From: Erigeron canadensis
Lineage: Eukaryota > Streptophyta > Magnoliopsida > Asterales > Asteraceae
Direction: 5' to 3'
Assembly (NCBI RefSeq): GCF_010389155.1
Contig: NC_057763.1
Coordinates: forward strand, 6,262,649-6,326,648
Length of the DNA: 64,000 nucleotides
Part shown: positions 21,445 through 34,405 of the stretch, piece after piece
How the letters are laid out: every line of letters starts with the position of its first letter
Numbering within the stretch: position 1 is the first letter of the stretch
The notes under the pieces: generated by a model
The model's database searches: none
Told to the model about the DNA's origin: nothing
Seen by the model: only the letters and a program-made list of their open reading frames with translations
Translations under genes and position numbers: made by a program

Positions 21445-22300
21445 AATAAGACATATTTTATATTAATAAAACAAAATTGTGATGATGTCATATTACTCTA
21501 ATGAAGACTTAATATATAATCTTATATTTTTATGACGTCATCAAAAAAAATTTAAAAGAGGTAAAAAAAGAAAATGAAAACTTATTTCAAGATATTATGA
21601 CTTTAAATATCTTTAGTAGATCGATAATCATCGAAGGATATTACTAAAATGAGAAACAAATTTGTAGATCAAAATTGACTACTATAATATCATTTTGGTG
21701 TTAAAGGTATAAGATTTGAATTATCATTTGAATTTTTAACATAGCTAATGTGATATATATGTTATGAAATTTAAACAAATTGTAGTCTGAATATCGTTTA
21801 CTCAAAATATATAATATAATAGTGTTGAACATAATAAAATATTAAACACTTTCAGTGTGTTGTATATCTTAAAAAAAATAAAGTTTTATTCCGGTACCCG
21901 CATAATATGCGGATTGATTAACTAATATATTGATAATTTTAGCTTTTTTATATATAAATATACACATAATTATGTAAATTGCCCAAATAAAATTATATTA
22001 TAAATATACAACATATACAAAACTAATCATTATAAGTTACACAACAAACACAAATTTAAAAAGGTTAATAAGGCAAACATGTCATGTTTTAAGGGTGAAA
22101 ACAGAAAGTAATTAAGACTTCAGACAATAAAAGTCAAATACAGAAGAAAATGCGTTGAAGAAAAATGAAAGGACCACTGTAAAAGTCAATTATTTTTACA
22201 GTTGTCATAATAGTTTCTTTTTTATTCTTACTTGTTTTTGAAGGTAGGAAAGTTGAATGAATGAATAGTAAAAATAAAAACTTGAATCATCAATTAACAA
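21445..22300. other. Upstream region of the villin gene
   Basis: AT-rich, no ORF. Contains a GC hairpin CCGCATAATATGCGG at 21899-21913 followed by CTAAT, resembling a Helitron 3' end. The villin promoter must lie here or immediately downstream; no specific element can be named. Confidence 0.4.
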
Positions 22301-22577
22301 AAAAATTGGTGAAGCGAGTTAGTGATAGGCACGCCTTCGCCTCTGTCATTCCCATCATTCTTCCCATCTTCCTCCCCCCTCTCTCTTTCTCTTCTACTTT
22401 CTTTTCTCAATTCAATTCTCTTTTCAGTTTTCACACACACACAAAAAAAAAAAAATTGGATCTAAAAACTTAAACATTTTCTTTTTTCTTTTTGTGTGTG
22501 TGTGTGTGTGTGTGTTAATCAGCTAATAATAATAATAATAATAATAATTAAATTGGATCTTTTTTCGCTACATCAAG
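22301..22577 (+). other. Likely villin 5' UTR exon with microsatellites
   Basis: A CT-rich tract (22370-22430) is followed by (TG)11 at 22493-22514 and a TAA/AAT repeat at about 22524-22549. It ends in a strong splice donor CAAG|GTATGTG at 22577/22578. A good acceptor (TTCAG at 23452-23456) precedes the coding start by about 80 bp. A leader intron of about 880 bp is therefore predicted. The transcript start is not determined. Confidence 0.55.
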
Positions 22578-23456
22578 GTATGTGAACTGATCTGTATACT
22601 TTAATTGTTTATTTTTAGAAATAATAATTATTATGTTTTATAGAGTAGATAGATGTGTATTTCAATAATGTTTTTTCTAGAATTTTGGTGGAATTTTAAT
22701 TATTAAGTTCGTATATAGATTCATGAACTGTACGTATATATATATATACAGATATAATAATATGTATTGGGATTGGGATGCTAATATGTTGAAGTTTGTG
22801 CAACTAACTAATGATGATATCTAGCTAGTAGAGAGCAGAGAGGTTTATATAATATATATATATATATATATATTAGGTTTTTGCATCTGTTTTCGGGCCC
22901 GTACTTCACCGTGAACTTGAGTTTATGTGCTTGTGATTCAGAAGAATGTTTAGATTGAATTGAGCTGATTGATATTATCTAAGTTTTAGAAAAAGTAGAT
23001 GCCTTTAATGTAGGGAAACGTATCGATTCACAATTCAGAACGTTAACAAACACTAAAAATGCTGTAAATTTGGGTTTTATATTTTATAATTTCTTTAAAT
23101 TTTGTTTTTTTCATTTGTTTTTGGGCCGGCTGGTCTGCCCGACTTCAGGATGAGCTTAAGTTTATCTGCTTGTGATTCAGAAAAATGTTAGGCTGACTTG
23201 AACTGATTGATGTTATCTAAGTCTTAGAAAAAGTTTATGCCTTTAGTGTAGGAAATGATTCGATTTCACAATTCAGAACATCAGAAAACACTAAAAATAC
23301 TGTGATTAGACCAAGAAGTTATGCAGCACTTTACTAACGAAGCTACAGTGCGTGCAATGTAGGAAACTATGGATATAACTTTACTGGATGTACTCTTGTT
23401 TCTTTTTGCCCTATTTAACTTCTGTTAAATCTTTGTTAATTTTTCACTACATTCAG
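22578..23456 (+). other. Villin 5' UTR intron with internal duplication
   Basis: Contains two diverged copies of a block of about 190 bp (22878-23070 and 23115-23305) sharing GCTTGTGATTCAGAA and TTATCTAAGT(T/C)TTAGAAAAAGT. A TA microsatellite lies at 22850-22872. Leader introns often affect expression, but nothing specific is shown here. Confidence 0.55.
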
Positions 23457-23534
23457 GGGATCCTTGGACCCTGTTTTGATATTCAGCTGGTATTTTTAAA
23501 AGCCACATAACGAAGTAAAAAACACAAGCACAGT

Positions 23535-26500
23535 ATGTCTGTTTCTATGAGAGATTTGGATCCAGCCTTTCAAGGAGCCGGACAAAAAGCGTATCCTTAT
23601 TTTATATTATTTGCTATTCGCATCATCATTTTTTGGTAATACAAATGCAGGTGATTTAATCAAATTGCATCTTTTTTTAAAGTTAATGATGGGAGTTGCA
23701 TACCGCATGTAGACGTTTATTTCATGTTGCATCATATAATTTTAAGGTTTTTGATAACCACTGCCATAAGGGCTTTAGTTAAGGGTATAATATTTTATAA
23801 CCACCATGAGGTTAGTGCTGCTAGAGATAATCATTCATTACTCATCCAATCTTAATTGTCTGGTTCTGATATCCCCATTTTAGTGCATTTTATTAAGTAA
23901 TGATTGTCATATCTTATAACCACCATGAGGTTAGTGTTGCTAGAAACAATCATTAATTATCTATTATCCATCTTTACTTGTCTGTTTCTGAACTTCTGAT
24001 AACCCCTATTTTAGTCCATTTCATTAAGTAATGATTGTCTGGTGGTGGGAAGTTATCTCTTAATCTTGTTAGCCCTTAGCTCTATGGTTATCAAGACCGT
24101 CTTTTAGTTATCATGAATGTCCCTCTCTTTTTTTTCCCTAACCAATTTATAGAGGGATTGAAGTGTGGCGCATTGAGAACTTTAAGCCAGTGGCCATTCC
24201 ACAGTCTTCTCATGGCAAATTTTTCACAGGGGATTCCTATGTTATATTAAAGGTTTGTTCTCTAGTCTTAATACGAATAAATACGATTGCATAGTGGTTC
24301 TTCATCCTTTCGTCTTGTTTTGTGTGAAAGTTTGTTGTTATTTATCATTATATCTTTTTTTTTCTCCATATTTTGACCTTTTATATCAACACCAATGGGG
24401 CATTAGCTTTATTACTATTTGCTTTTTCTTAGGATAAATATCATTCCATTATGAAGTGCTTAACTTGCAATTGCATTCATTCATCAAGACCCTAATATTG
24501 TAATTCACGCTATAGGGAGTCAACCATCAACATTTTAACATGTTTCTCAAAGTACATTCTTATGAAGTCCCACATTTAGAGCACTCAAAATTGAAATCCA
24601 AACTTTTTAGGTAGCATGGCTTATATATCTAATACATTAGTAATAAATCATTTGTGTAACAGCCACATGTTAGTCATATTCTATCCCATGAAACAGCTTT
24701 TTAGGATTGTTGGAGTGTTCGTAAATGTCAAAATGGTCAATAATATCTCTAAAGTTATACAATATGTATGCACCAAAGTAATCAAGACTGTTGATGTTTG
24801 GCTTAAAAATTTGACTCAAAAGTTATCATAGAAATTAGTTCAATATCCCAAAAGTAGAATTTGTTGCAATTTCAGTTGGTTATACTAAATTTTGAATGAG
24901 GTCTTCCTTTTCTTGCTTATCATTGTTCTTACAGACTATTGCATTAAAAAGTGGTGCATTGCGTCACGACATCCATTATTGGCTAGGTAAAGATACAAGT
25001 CAGGTGTGTTTTCTCTATCCCTTATCTTTTTCTAATTAATATCTTAATCTGTGGTTCAGTTGAATTTGATCATAATTATCTTTTGGTTACAGGATGAAGC
25101 TGGAGCAGCAGCCTTAAAGACGGTTGAGCTTGATGCAGCTCTTGGAGGACGTGCAGTTCAGTATCGAGAAGTTCAAGGACATGAAACAGAGAGGTTTCTT
25201 TCTTACTTTAAACCATGCATCATACCTCAAGAAGGTGGAACTGCTTCTGGTTTCAAGCATGTTGAAGCTGAGGAACACAAGATCCGTATGTTTACTTGCC
25301 AAGGCAAGCATGTAGTTCATGTAAAAGAGGCAAGTTTATGTACTTCTCCATTGTTACAAATTATCGATTTGGATTTCCTAGTTTCTAATAAAATGTTTTT
25401 GTTGGTGGCAGGTCCCTTTTGCTCGATCGTCGCTCAATCACGATGACATTTTTATCCTGGATACTGCGAATAAGATATTCCAGTTTAATGGCTCCAATTC
25501 ATGCATTCAAGAAAGGGCTAAAGCCCTAGAGGTTGTGCAGCATATTAAAGATACTTATCATGATGGGAAATGTGACATAGCCACTGTTGGTAAGTATATA
25601 TCATTTAGGATTATGCATACTTCAAGTATGAATGATCTTCACAATTGAAGCCTGATTTCTGGGTCCCTTGATAGAGGATGGAAAGTTGATGTCTGATGCT
25701 GAAACTGGAGAATTCTGGGGTTTCTTTGGTGGCTTTGCTCCACTGCCTAGGAAAACAGCAACAGATGACAACAAAAGTGCCGATGCTATTCTCACTCAGC
25801 TGTTTTGGTAAATATGCTCCTGCCATGTCAAGTCTGCCTCTGTATATTGTCACATTTACATGGAAAAAAAAAAGTAGACCCATAGATGGCAATAGTTAGG
25901 ACTGTCCACTTAATTGCTTCCTACATTCTTGCAACATGAATATGGTCGTTTCTTGTTTTGTAAGTGAAAATTTCTTTTGCATTTACAAGGTACACACATT
26001 TTCTTTTACTTGGTAATATCCAGAGTTGAAGGGTAAAACTAACTCTGTATTCCCGCAAACAATTTATGCACTTGACTTGCGCAATATATACTTGCTGAGA
26101 TGTTTCATTTTCTTGTTGACCAAGTATTTTCTTTGATGTTTAATTGATATAGTGAACAACCAAAGTTGAGATGAAGGTAGTTTTAAAAGACATGAATCAC
26201 ATGATCACTCTAGCTATTATGTAATTTCGGAAAGTGAAAAGGAAAAAAGTTGCTACAACCACTTGTTAATTGTTGAAATCTGATCACATGATGTAGCCTT
26301 GTCAATTGCCTAGTTTCTGCTGCCATTAGTTCTATATCCTGCTCTATTCAAATCACAAAGACCTGTTCATTTTGGCCATTTTTGATAATAAGTTTGCCAC
26401 ATAATTTCGAAGGATTTTGAACAGATGGTGGAATTTGATTGAGTACTTTTTTTTGTTGTATTTAAGTGTTGAGAAGGGGAAGGCAGAACCTGTTGCTGCT

Positions 26501-29500
26501 GATTCCTTGATAAAAGAGTTACTGGATACAAATAAATGCTATCTTTTAGACTGTGGGTCAGAAATTTATGTGTGGATGGGGAGAAGTACATCTCTTGATG
26601 AAAGAAAAGCTGCGAGTGGAGCTGCAGAAGTATATCATTTCATTTACTTACATACATACATATATACATATATACATATATTGTTACTTACAGTTGTTGA
26701 TCTCAATTGATAGGAATTCTTGCGTAGTCAAGATAGACTAAAAGTTCATATCATCCGTGTGATTGAGAATTTTGAAACGGTGACTTTCCGGTCAAAATTT
26801 GATACCTGGCCTCAATCAACCGAGGTGGCAGTCTCTGAGGATGGTAGAGGCAAAGTGGCTGGTTAGTGGTGTTTCCTAAAAACTTATATTCAGTGCATAT
26901 TTTTACCATGCTTGACTTTACTTAGCATGTAACCTTTTGTTAGTGATAATCATTGTCCCTCATTGGTTCGTATTTTAGCACTCTTAAAGCGCCAAGGGGT
27001 TAATGTGAGGGGCCTACTTAAAGCTGCTCCTGCAAAGGAGGAACCTCAACCATATATTGATTGCACTGGAAATTTGCAGGTAGTTGGAAAAAGAAAATAC
27101 AGTTATCATGCTGTCATAAAATATAGTAATATATGACTTCATTCCTGTTCGAACCTTAGAAAAGAAGAAGAATATACATAATCAGATGTGGTTGCTTTGA
27201 CCCAATTACTTACGAATGGGTCGATTTGGGTTACCTAATCCATTCATCTTGCCACTTCTCGACATAATGAACCTTTAGTTATTGTTATCACAGTTTAGTA
27301 ATCATGTAACTGGCACTGTGTACAGGTTTGGCGTGTAAATGGCGAAGAAAAGATTCTTCTTCCAGTTCCCGATCAGTCAAAATTTTACAGTGGAGAATGT
27401 TATATCTTCCAGTATACATATCCCGGTGAAGATCAAGATGAATGCCTTGTAGGGACATGGTTTGGAAAGGAAAGCGTTGAGGTATTATTCATGCCATCAT
27501 ATTATCAGATTTTTGAATAATAATAATATTAGATTAGGAGCCTAATTAAGTCCTTGTTGGAGGCAAACAGAAAAAGGAAATAGCTAAAGTCGACCTAATA
27601 ATTTCTCACATTGTACAGGAAGAACGAGTTTCAGCTACCTCACAGGCATATAAGATGGTTGAGTCACTTAAGTATATGGCTGCTCAGGTTGATTGTTCTT
27701 TTCGTCATTTTGGTACCTAATTTTTGTTATTAATCTCACTTCGTATTTTTAGTTTTGTACTGATAGTTTCATTCCATGTTTTTATAGCTACAAGTTTATG
27801 ATGGAAATGAACCTATCCTTTTCTTTGCAATTTTTCAGAGCTTTCTGGTTCTTAAGGTGTGCTTAACTAAACTCTATATTAAAGAACTTACATTAGAGTT
27901 TTAATTTTGTCAATTCTTCACATGTATCAACATGAATCATTGTTAATTGAAATTCTCAGGGTGGTCTAAGTGATGGGTACAAAAATTTTATATCAGGGAA
28001 AGAACTTCCTGATGTAACTTATAAAGAAGACGGTGTCGCACTATTTCGAGTTCAGGGCTCCGGACCAGAAAACATGCAAGCAATCCAAGTTGAACCTGTA
28101 AGTTCTTTCAGTTCTGATTCAGTTTATATCTTGTTATGTTCTAAGAAGTTTCTTTTATATTGCCTGCAAAAATTTTACATAGTTTCTAATTATCTCAGGT
28201 AGCTTCATCATTAAACTCCTCGTACTGTTACATACTACACAGTGGTTCTTCTGTCTTTACATGGATTGGTAATCTTACAACTCCGGAGGTCCAAGAACTT
28301 GTCGAGAGGCAACTGGATGTTATTAAGGTTAAAAATTTTTGCCCAATAGGCATTTATTAAATACATACTTGAGATATGGAGTGTGTACTTCAATTTTTTG
28401 CTCGTGTTATTCTATTATTTACTTGTTATTCATGATACTTGCAGCCAAATATGCAGACGAAGTTACAGAAAGAGGGTTCGGAATCTGAAATGTTTTGGGA
28501 AATTTTAGGTGGAAAATCTGAATACCCGAGTCAGAAGATTGCAAGAGATGCCGAAAGTGACCCCCATTTGTTCTCATGTACATTCTTAAAAGGTTGAAGC
28601 AACTACCTTCTAAATCCTTAAATCTATTACGTTGAATTCCTTTTAAAACTTGCAACAAATATACTGATTAATTTCTTCTTTCATTGCCTGCTGCCGTCAC
28701 TTGTGCTGGTTCAGGAGATTTGAAGGTGTGTGTTACCTAATTTGCTTCCATTCATTTATCTTCTTTCTCCTTTTGATAACATTTATGGGGTTTTGATGAA
28801 GGTCACCGAGATCTACAACTTCAACCAAGATGATTTGATGACTGAGGATATATTTATTCTTGATTGTCACTCGAGCATTTTTGTTTGGGTAGGGCAGCAG
28901 GTTGATCAGAAACTGAAAACGCAAGCATTGGTTGTCGGGGAGGTATGCTATTTCATTTTTAAGTTACAATTTACTGGAGTTGCATATTGGCTTTGTAATA
29001 ATCTACTTGGAAATTTAACAGAAATTCCTGAAACATGATTTTCTTCTTGAGAAATTATCTTATGAAACACCACTATATATCATATCGGAAGGAAGTGAAC
29101 CACAATTCTTTACACGTTTCTTTACATGGGATTCAAGCAAATTTGCAGTAAGTGATCACCATTACAACTAAAAGTGTTCCAGCTAAATATATGTTTTTAA
29201 TGAGTTCATTCTGTTAATATTGCTGTAGATGCATGGGAATTCGTTCCAAAGGAAGCTATCAATTATAAAAAATGGAGGTCGCCCAACTTTGAATAATGTA
29301 AGTTGCATCTTCTGCAATTGTTTGTTACTAGCATGCAGATTTGTTTGTCAGTTCTGTTAGATGGCTGGAATGGAAAATTTATTTTTTAGGTGAATCAAAA
29401 CAGTTACGGGTTGGATCAGCTTAAGATGACCTGTTGGAACTCATGCTTCTTTTCTTCATTTTCTATTTCCATTTTTGGCAAATAATATACATTAAATATA

Positions 29501-31079
29501 CATATTATATCAGCAATTTAGAACAAAATATTAATGTAGTCTCACGTTTTCAATTACATACGCGAGTGTAATTATTCATTAATCACATTGTTTTACTCTC
29601 AAAATCATCTCACATCATTTTTGTTCAATTTTGATTAAGTTACGTAACATAAATGATTGACCTGGTCCCTTTATATCCAACAAAATGTTCATGCTTTTTG
29701 TATCGCATTCTTTTATGTCTAGCAAAAGTCCATGCTCACAAGTTTTCTGATATGGCCTTTTGTAATTTTAGAAACCAAAAAGGCGAGCACCAGTATCACA
29801 TGAAAGAAGGTCTGTAACTAATGAAAAACCACAACGTTCAAGAAGTGTGTCTTTTAGCCCCGACCGTGTTCGTGTAAGAGGCAGATCTCCAGCCTTCAAT
29901 GCTCTTGCTTCCACATTCGAGAATGCCAATGCAAGGAACCTGTCAACTCCCCCTCCCCAAGTGAGGAAACCATATCCCAAGTCAGGGCCCACTGATTCTT
30001 CTAGTGTTGCTGCTAAGTCGGCAGCTATAGCATCACTAACCGCCACTTTTGAACAACCTCCACGAGAACCTCTGATGCCCCGTTCTGTGAAAAGTAAGTA
30101 TTCCTGGCTTCTTGCATTATACGGAGTATATACTAAGGAGGTGTTTGGGTATCTGTTTTAAAAGTGCTTATTTAATAGTATTAAATAATCAGAATCAGAT
30201 ACTCAAATGTAATATCATATGGGCCAGATGTTTGAGTATCGAAGTGTTTTGTATTTACAACTAATAAGTTTTGATAAAATGATCAAATTAAACATCATTG
30301 TCATTTGGGAGTCGAAGCCTCTTCAGTTTGTATGCTTTTTCGCCCCTTAATGCTATTGCAGTGCATTTTCATCTCATATTAAGTTACAAGAAAGGATAAA
30401 ATAGGTAGTCTTATTAAGTTAAAAGAAAGGATAAACTAAAAAAAATGATAAAATAGTTGGTGTTATAAAGTTGAAAGAAGGTTAAAATAGGCAGTCTTGG
30501 TTTATTCTTAGGTAAAGTGCTCTGTAAACAGGTATGCATTGATAATGAGAAGTAGCTTCTGTTTATACGCTTATTAAAAATCCCAACTACAATCTGATAA
30601 ATATCCAAGAAACAACAAATAAATAAGTAGAAGACATGTAGGTAGTTATCTCACTCTTTATTTCTGAAACTTATTATTATCTTGCCATGTATAAAGCTCG
30701 GCCTAAGTCTCCACCAAAGACTGATTCCAACTCTAAGGAAAAGTTGATGAGCAGTAAAATGGAAGCCCTCACAATACAAGAAGATGTTAAAGAAAGTGAA
30801 GTTGAAGATGAGGAAGGGCTGACATTGTACCCATATGAACGTCTTACAACAGTATCCACTGACCCTGCTGCTGATATAGATGTTACCAAGAGAGAGGTAT
30901 TGTTTATTGTTTTTTTTTTTTTGATAAATTTAACCGTTATGTGACTGAAAACTTTCTCTATGCAGACATACCTGTCCTCAGCTGAGTTCAGAGAAAAGTT
31001 TGGAATGACCAAAGAAGCCTTCTACAAGCTGCCAAAATGGAAGCAAAATAAATTAAAGATGGCACTTCAGCTGTTTTGA
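23535..31079 (+). CDS. VLN4: Villin, VLN4-like, complete, 22 coding exons
   Basis: Actin filament bundling, capping and severing protein of the cytoplasm. Coding exons: 23535-23590, 24153-24252, 24935-25003, 25093-25329, 25412-25589, 25675-25807, 26467-26629, 26714-26861, 26979-27079, 27326-27481, 27619-27687, 27788-27856, 27960-28097, 28199-28327, 28445-28592, 28715-28725, 28802-28942, 29022-29147, 29229-29297, 29772-30093, 30697-30896, 30966-31079. They total 2877 nt, so 958 residues, close to the 970-odd of Arabidopsis VLN4. Six gelsolin repeats fill about residues 20-740. A Ser/Arg/Pro-rich linker ([20 protein letters not shown]) follows. The villin headpiece occupies about 900-958, with the actin-binding [11 protein letters not shown] and final LF. 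The start [19 protein letters not shown] is the standard villin N-terminus. All splice phases agree. Intron 4 is GC-AG and exon 16 is 11 nt. VLN4 over its close paralogue VLN5 is a judgement. Confidence 0.95.
23795..24040 (+). repeat. Tandem duplication in first coding intron of villin
   Basis: Two copies, period about 119 bp (starts 23795 and 23914), sharing TTATAACCACCATGAGGTTA and ATTAAGTAATGATTGTC. Confidence 0.75.
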
Positions 31080-32240
31080 GTTCTATGCAGCCTGTCACAA
31101 ATTTGTATGTCTTTTTGCTCTTTAACCCCTTCTCCCTTTTTCAGAGATGATCAGTAAACGAATAAAGTGCCTTGAATTAACAGCAAGAAATATGGGTTTG
31201 CTTGGGTAGGTTGGGTAACCGGTTAAAACACCTGTTAGACATAATTTTTAAAAAGCTTGTTTGATTCAAGAAATGGTCTACTTTATGAATGAATTAATCT
31301 AGGAAATATGCATTCATTGTAAATGTAAACACACTTTCGGCAACTTCTAACCTGTTTGACCATTTGTCTAGTTTCTTCTTTTAGCTATCCTTTTTGTAAT
31401 CTGTATCAGCCATTAAGTATAATACGCAATATGAATCAGACCCATTTATAAGATATGCATAAGGCAACTTTCGACCTGTTTGACCATATTTATAGTTTCT
31501 TCTTTAGCTGTCAATTTTTTATACCCGTCTGGCCGTCTGACCCGTTACATTATAATATGCAATGAGTCAACCCATTTATAAGTAAATTAGGGAAAGTGCC
31601 ACCTCCACTTAAACTCATCATCCAAGGGGTTACAGAGACCTAAGTTAACCCAACTTTTATGAGTACAGTAATGCTTTACTAAAAACCTATGATTTATTCT
31701 ATGTTCTAATTCTAGATTTTTATAATATATTATGCAGTGGGCGGCACAGTTTTTCGTGTTTTAGTGTGATAGTGAGAGCATCGGTGCATTTTTAGCTGCT
31801 TCTGCTCTCAAGAAGCTGGTTTACGGTTGATATGAGAGTTGGATTGCAATTTTCAGTTAACTCTACTTTCTTCTGATCTGAAATGTAGCTTTGTTTATCA
31901 TTTCTTTCTTTTTTTTCCCCTTCCTGTGGCAGTTGCATGGTCATTATTTATGGTCACAGGTTTGTTGTGAGTTTGCATTTTTGGTTGTTTTTTCTTTTAA
32001 TCTATTATTCCATTATTGATTATTGATTTCAACTGAGCTATAGGGGTTTGCGGATGCAGACACTTTTTAGATTGTATTGTACTCCGACGGATGGAGGTAT
32101 GTACAGGACAACAAATGAGTGTAAAAACCTGTAATGTTAATAGTAAATTGTGTGTTTTGTACTGTATATTGAGATTTTGACAGGTTATAATTTGTAATTT
32201 ACATGATGGTAATTGTTTTGGGCAGTCTATATGTATCATT
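31080..32240 (+). other. Villin 3' UTR and downstream region
   Basis: No coding frame. Includes a diverged tandem pair at about 31337-31453 and 31464-31582 (AACCTGTTTGACCAT / GACCTGTTTGACCAT). The part 31769-32180 has an inverted homologue at 35560-35890, described separately. The true polyadenylation site is not determined. Confidence 0.5.
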
Positions 32241-32625
32241 TATTTTTGTACTGAGAAACTTTTAATCTTAAAGCGTTATATTTATAAGAAAACTTTATAT
32301 TCTATTATATGGAACTGTTAATTATTTGATACTGTATATTTACTAAACTTTAGTCATATGTGTCCATATAAAAAGTTCGAGAAGTACTCTCGTAATGTGA
32401 TGACAATGCCATGATAGTGGTGACTGGAATGAATTGTAAATTTATTTATGAAAGTTCTTGTCCCATTATTATTTTTGGACTTACATTGGAGTGAATAAAC
32501 TAGTAGAGTCCCAGCAATTAATTGTATACTTGTTAAATGTTATCTATTGTTATATCACAACCGTCACATATCTACCATGTCATTTTTTAGCGGCTTATGC
32601 CCTATAATGATATACCTCATACGAA

Positions 32626-32719
32626 GCTCCACCTTCGTACAATCGTGCCAAAGCGGATAGGAAGATCCCTTTGCTCCACCTTCGTACATTCGTACCGAAG
32701 CGGATAGGAAGATCCCTTT
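32626..32719. repeat. 47-bp tandem repeat, two copies
   Basis: Copies begin GCTCCACCTTCGTACA at 32626 and 32673 and end GATCCCTTTG. A weaker third piece follows near 32771. Confidence 0.85.
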
Positions 32720-32860
32720 GTAACAATAAATTACTTATTCAAACTAACGTTCGCTCTTCCAATCAATATTACGAAGCACCACCTTTGTAATCAGATTAAC
32801 TTCGGAGTTCCTGGAATGACTCACTCAGCGGACAGCTCCATAGAGACCTACCATTAATGG

Positions 32861-33294
32861 TGATGGAATTTATCTTGACATGAATAAATTGTTTTATGTT
32901 TGGTGAAATTATAAAGTGCCCTAAGTATTTTAAGTCAATGTCTAGTGCAAGTCATAGTTGGAGTTAGTCTTATTTCTTGTTATAGTTTATTAATGTTTGT
33001 TGCTTTAAGTTTGCACTTTGGAATATTAGGATTGTTGGAGGTTATGTTGACCGGGTAATATGTCATAATGGAGTCCTTTTCGGGTTTAGTAGGTTGAGTC
33101 ATATGTCAGTTATATAGAGGTCATGGGTAGGCTCTATGTATGACTATATATAGCCTAAAATTTTGTTGAATGAAAACTATAGTTTCCCTTTTGCATTGCA
33201 AAGTCTCAGTTCATTTATTTTCAGCAATTTTATGTCTCAGTATACATATATATTTGTGTGAAGTGTGAGTATATTTTTAGCCTGATTTCCAACA
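32861..33294 (+). repeat. 5' LTR of small gag-only element
   Basis: 434 bp from TGATGGAATT to CCAACA, with a TATATATAG box at about 33147-33155. The edge is confirmed by the primer site 4 bp on. Confidence 0.75.
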
Positions 33295-33605
33295 TATTGG
33301 TATCAGAGCTTGGTTAGGTTCGTTTAGAAGGGTGTGTTTCATGTAAAACACATCAAGATTTGTCCGTGAAGACTGGCTGCAGCAGCAAAGACCGAAGAAA
33401 GAGACCGTTCTAGATAGAAGACCGTAAACAAGAAAGAAAGACCGTGGGGAGAGATCGAGAAAGCTGTAAATCAGCTACACATTCTGATTATCTTAAAAAA
33501 GACCGGAGAAAAACAAGTCCGAGAAAAGAAAGAGAGATGTCAAGCGATCGTAAAGAACTTGCTGTTTGTGATCAAGGTACTGTTTTACCATTTTAGTGTC
33601 CGAAG

Positions 33606-34380
33606 TTGACCGAGACCAACGACACTACGTGGTCTATCATGATCGAGACCGTGCTAAAAGCTTATGGCCATTGGGATGCCATAACCAAATATGAGGTTGA
33701 TCAGAAGAAGAACTTTACCACGAAAGGTATAATCTATCAACCCTCCTGGAAGATGTTCTTTTGCATGTTTCCAAACACGAGAATGTGAAAGATGTGTGGG
33801 AACCAATTAAGGTTCGATACATTGGAGAAGAACGGGTGCAAAAGGCGAGGTTGCAAACCTTAAGGAACGAGTTGGAGAAGCTAAAGATGAAAGAAAATGA
33901 ACCAATCAACGACTTTGCGGGTAAGATAAGTGCCATTGTCGCTAAGTTCAAAAGTCTTGGTTCGACTTTTGAAGAGGAGGTAATGGTGAGAAAGTTTCTC
34001 AATTCAGTCCCTAAGAAGTATTTGCCGATTGTTGCTCCTATGGAACAATATTCCGACCTTTCAAAAATGCCATTTGTAGAGGCTATTGGAAGGATTAAAC
34101 ATATAAAGAAAGGCTCCAAGGTGATGAAGAAGATCAAAGACAATTTTTGTTGGCAAGTGAACAAAGGTATGGTGAAAGTTGTGGACGTGGAATAGGTCGT
34201 GGAAGAAACAAAGAAAGAGGTGGACGAGGCCGAGGAAGAGGTCATGGTGACAAGAGTGGCATTCGTTGTTATGACAGTGGAGTGTTTGGATATTTTAGCT
34301 ATGAATGCACCAAATGGAAAGGCAAGGACAAAAATGAAGCAAACTTGATTGAAGATGATAATGAGCCTTCACTTCTATGA
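33606..34380 (+). pseudogene. Copia-type gag (UBN2 family), two frameshifts
   Basis: Three overlapping frames give one protein: 33606-33788, 33761-34195 and 34147-34380. The middle part (VWEPIKVRYIGEERVQKARL through EVMVRKFLNSVPKKYL) is typical of the UBN2 gag domain of plant copia elements. The last part is Gly/Arg-rich and carries a damaged zinc knuckle (CYDSGVFGYFSYEC), where the second Cys and the His are lost. Frameshifts lie near 33770 and 34170. No protease or RT follows before the right LTR. Confidence 0.85.
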
Positions 34381-34405
34381 AGTGGGTCAAGATAAAGAGG
34401 GTGAA

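Noticed and set aside
25051..25446. 131-codon ORF in villin taken as a separate gene
   Set aside because: It is exon 4 read through the GC-AG intron.
33715..34245. 176-codon minus-strand ORF rich in Ser/Thr
   Set aside because: Antisense shadow of the copia gag at 33606-34380.
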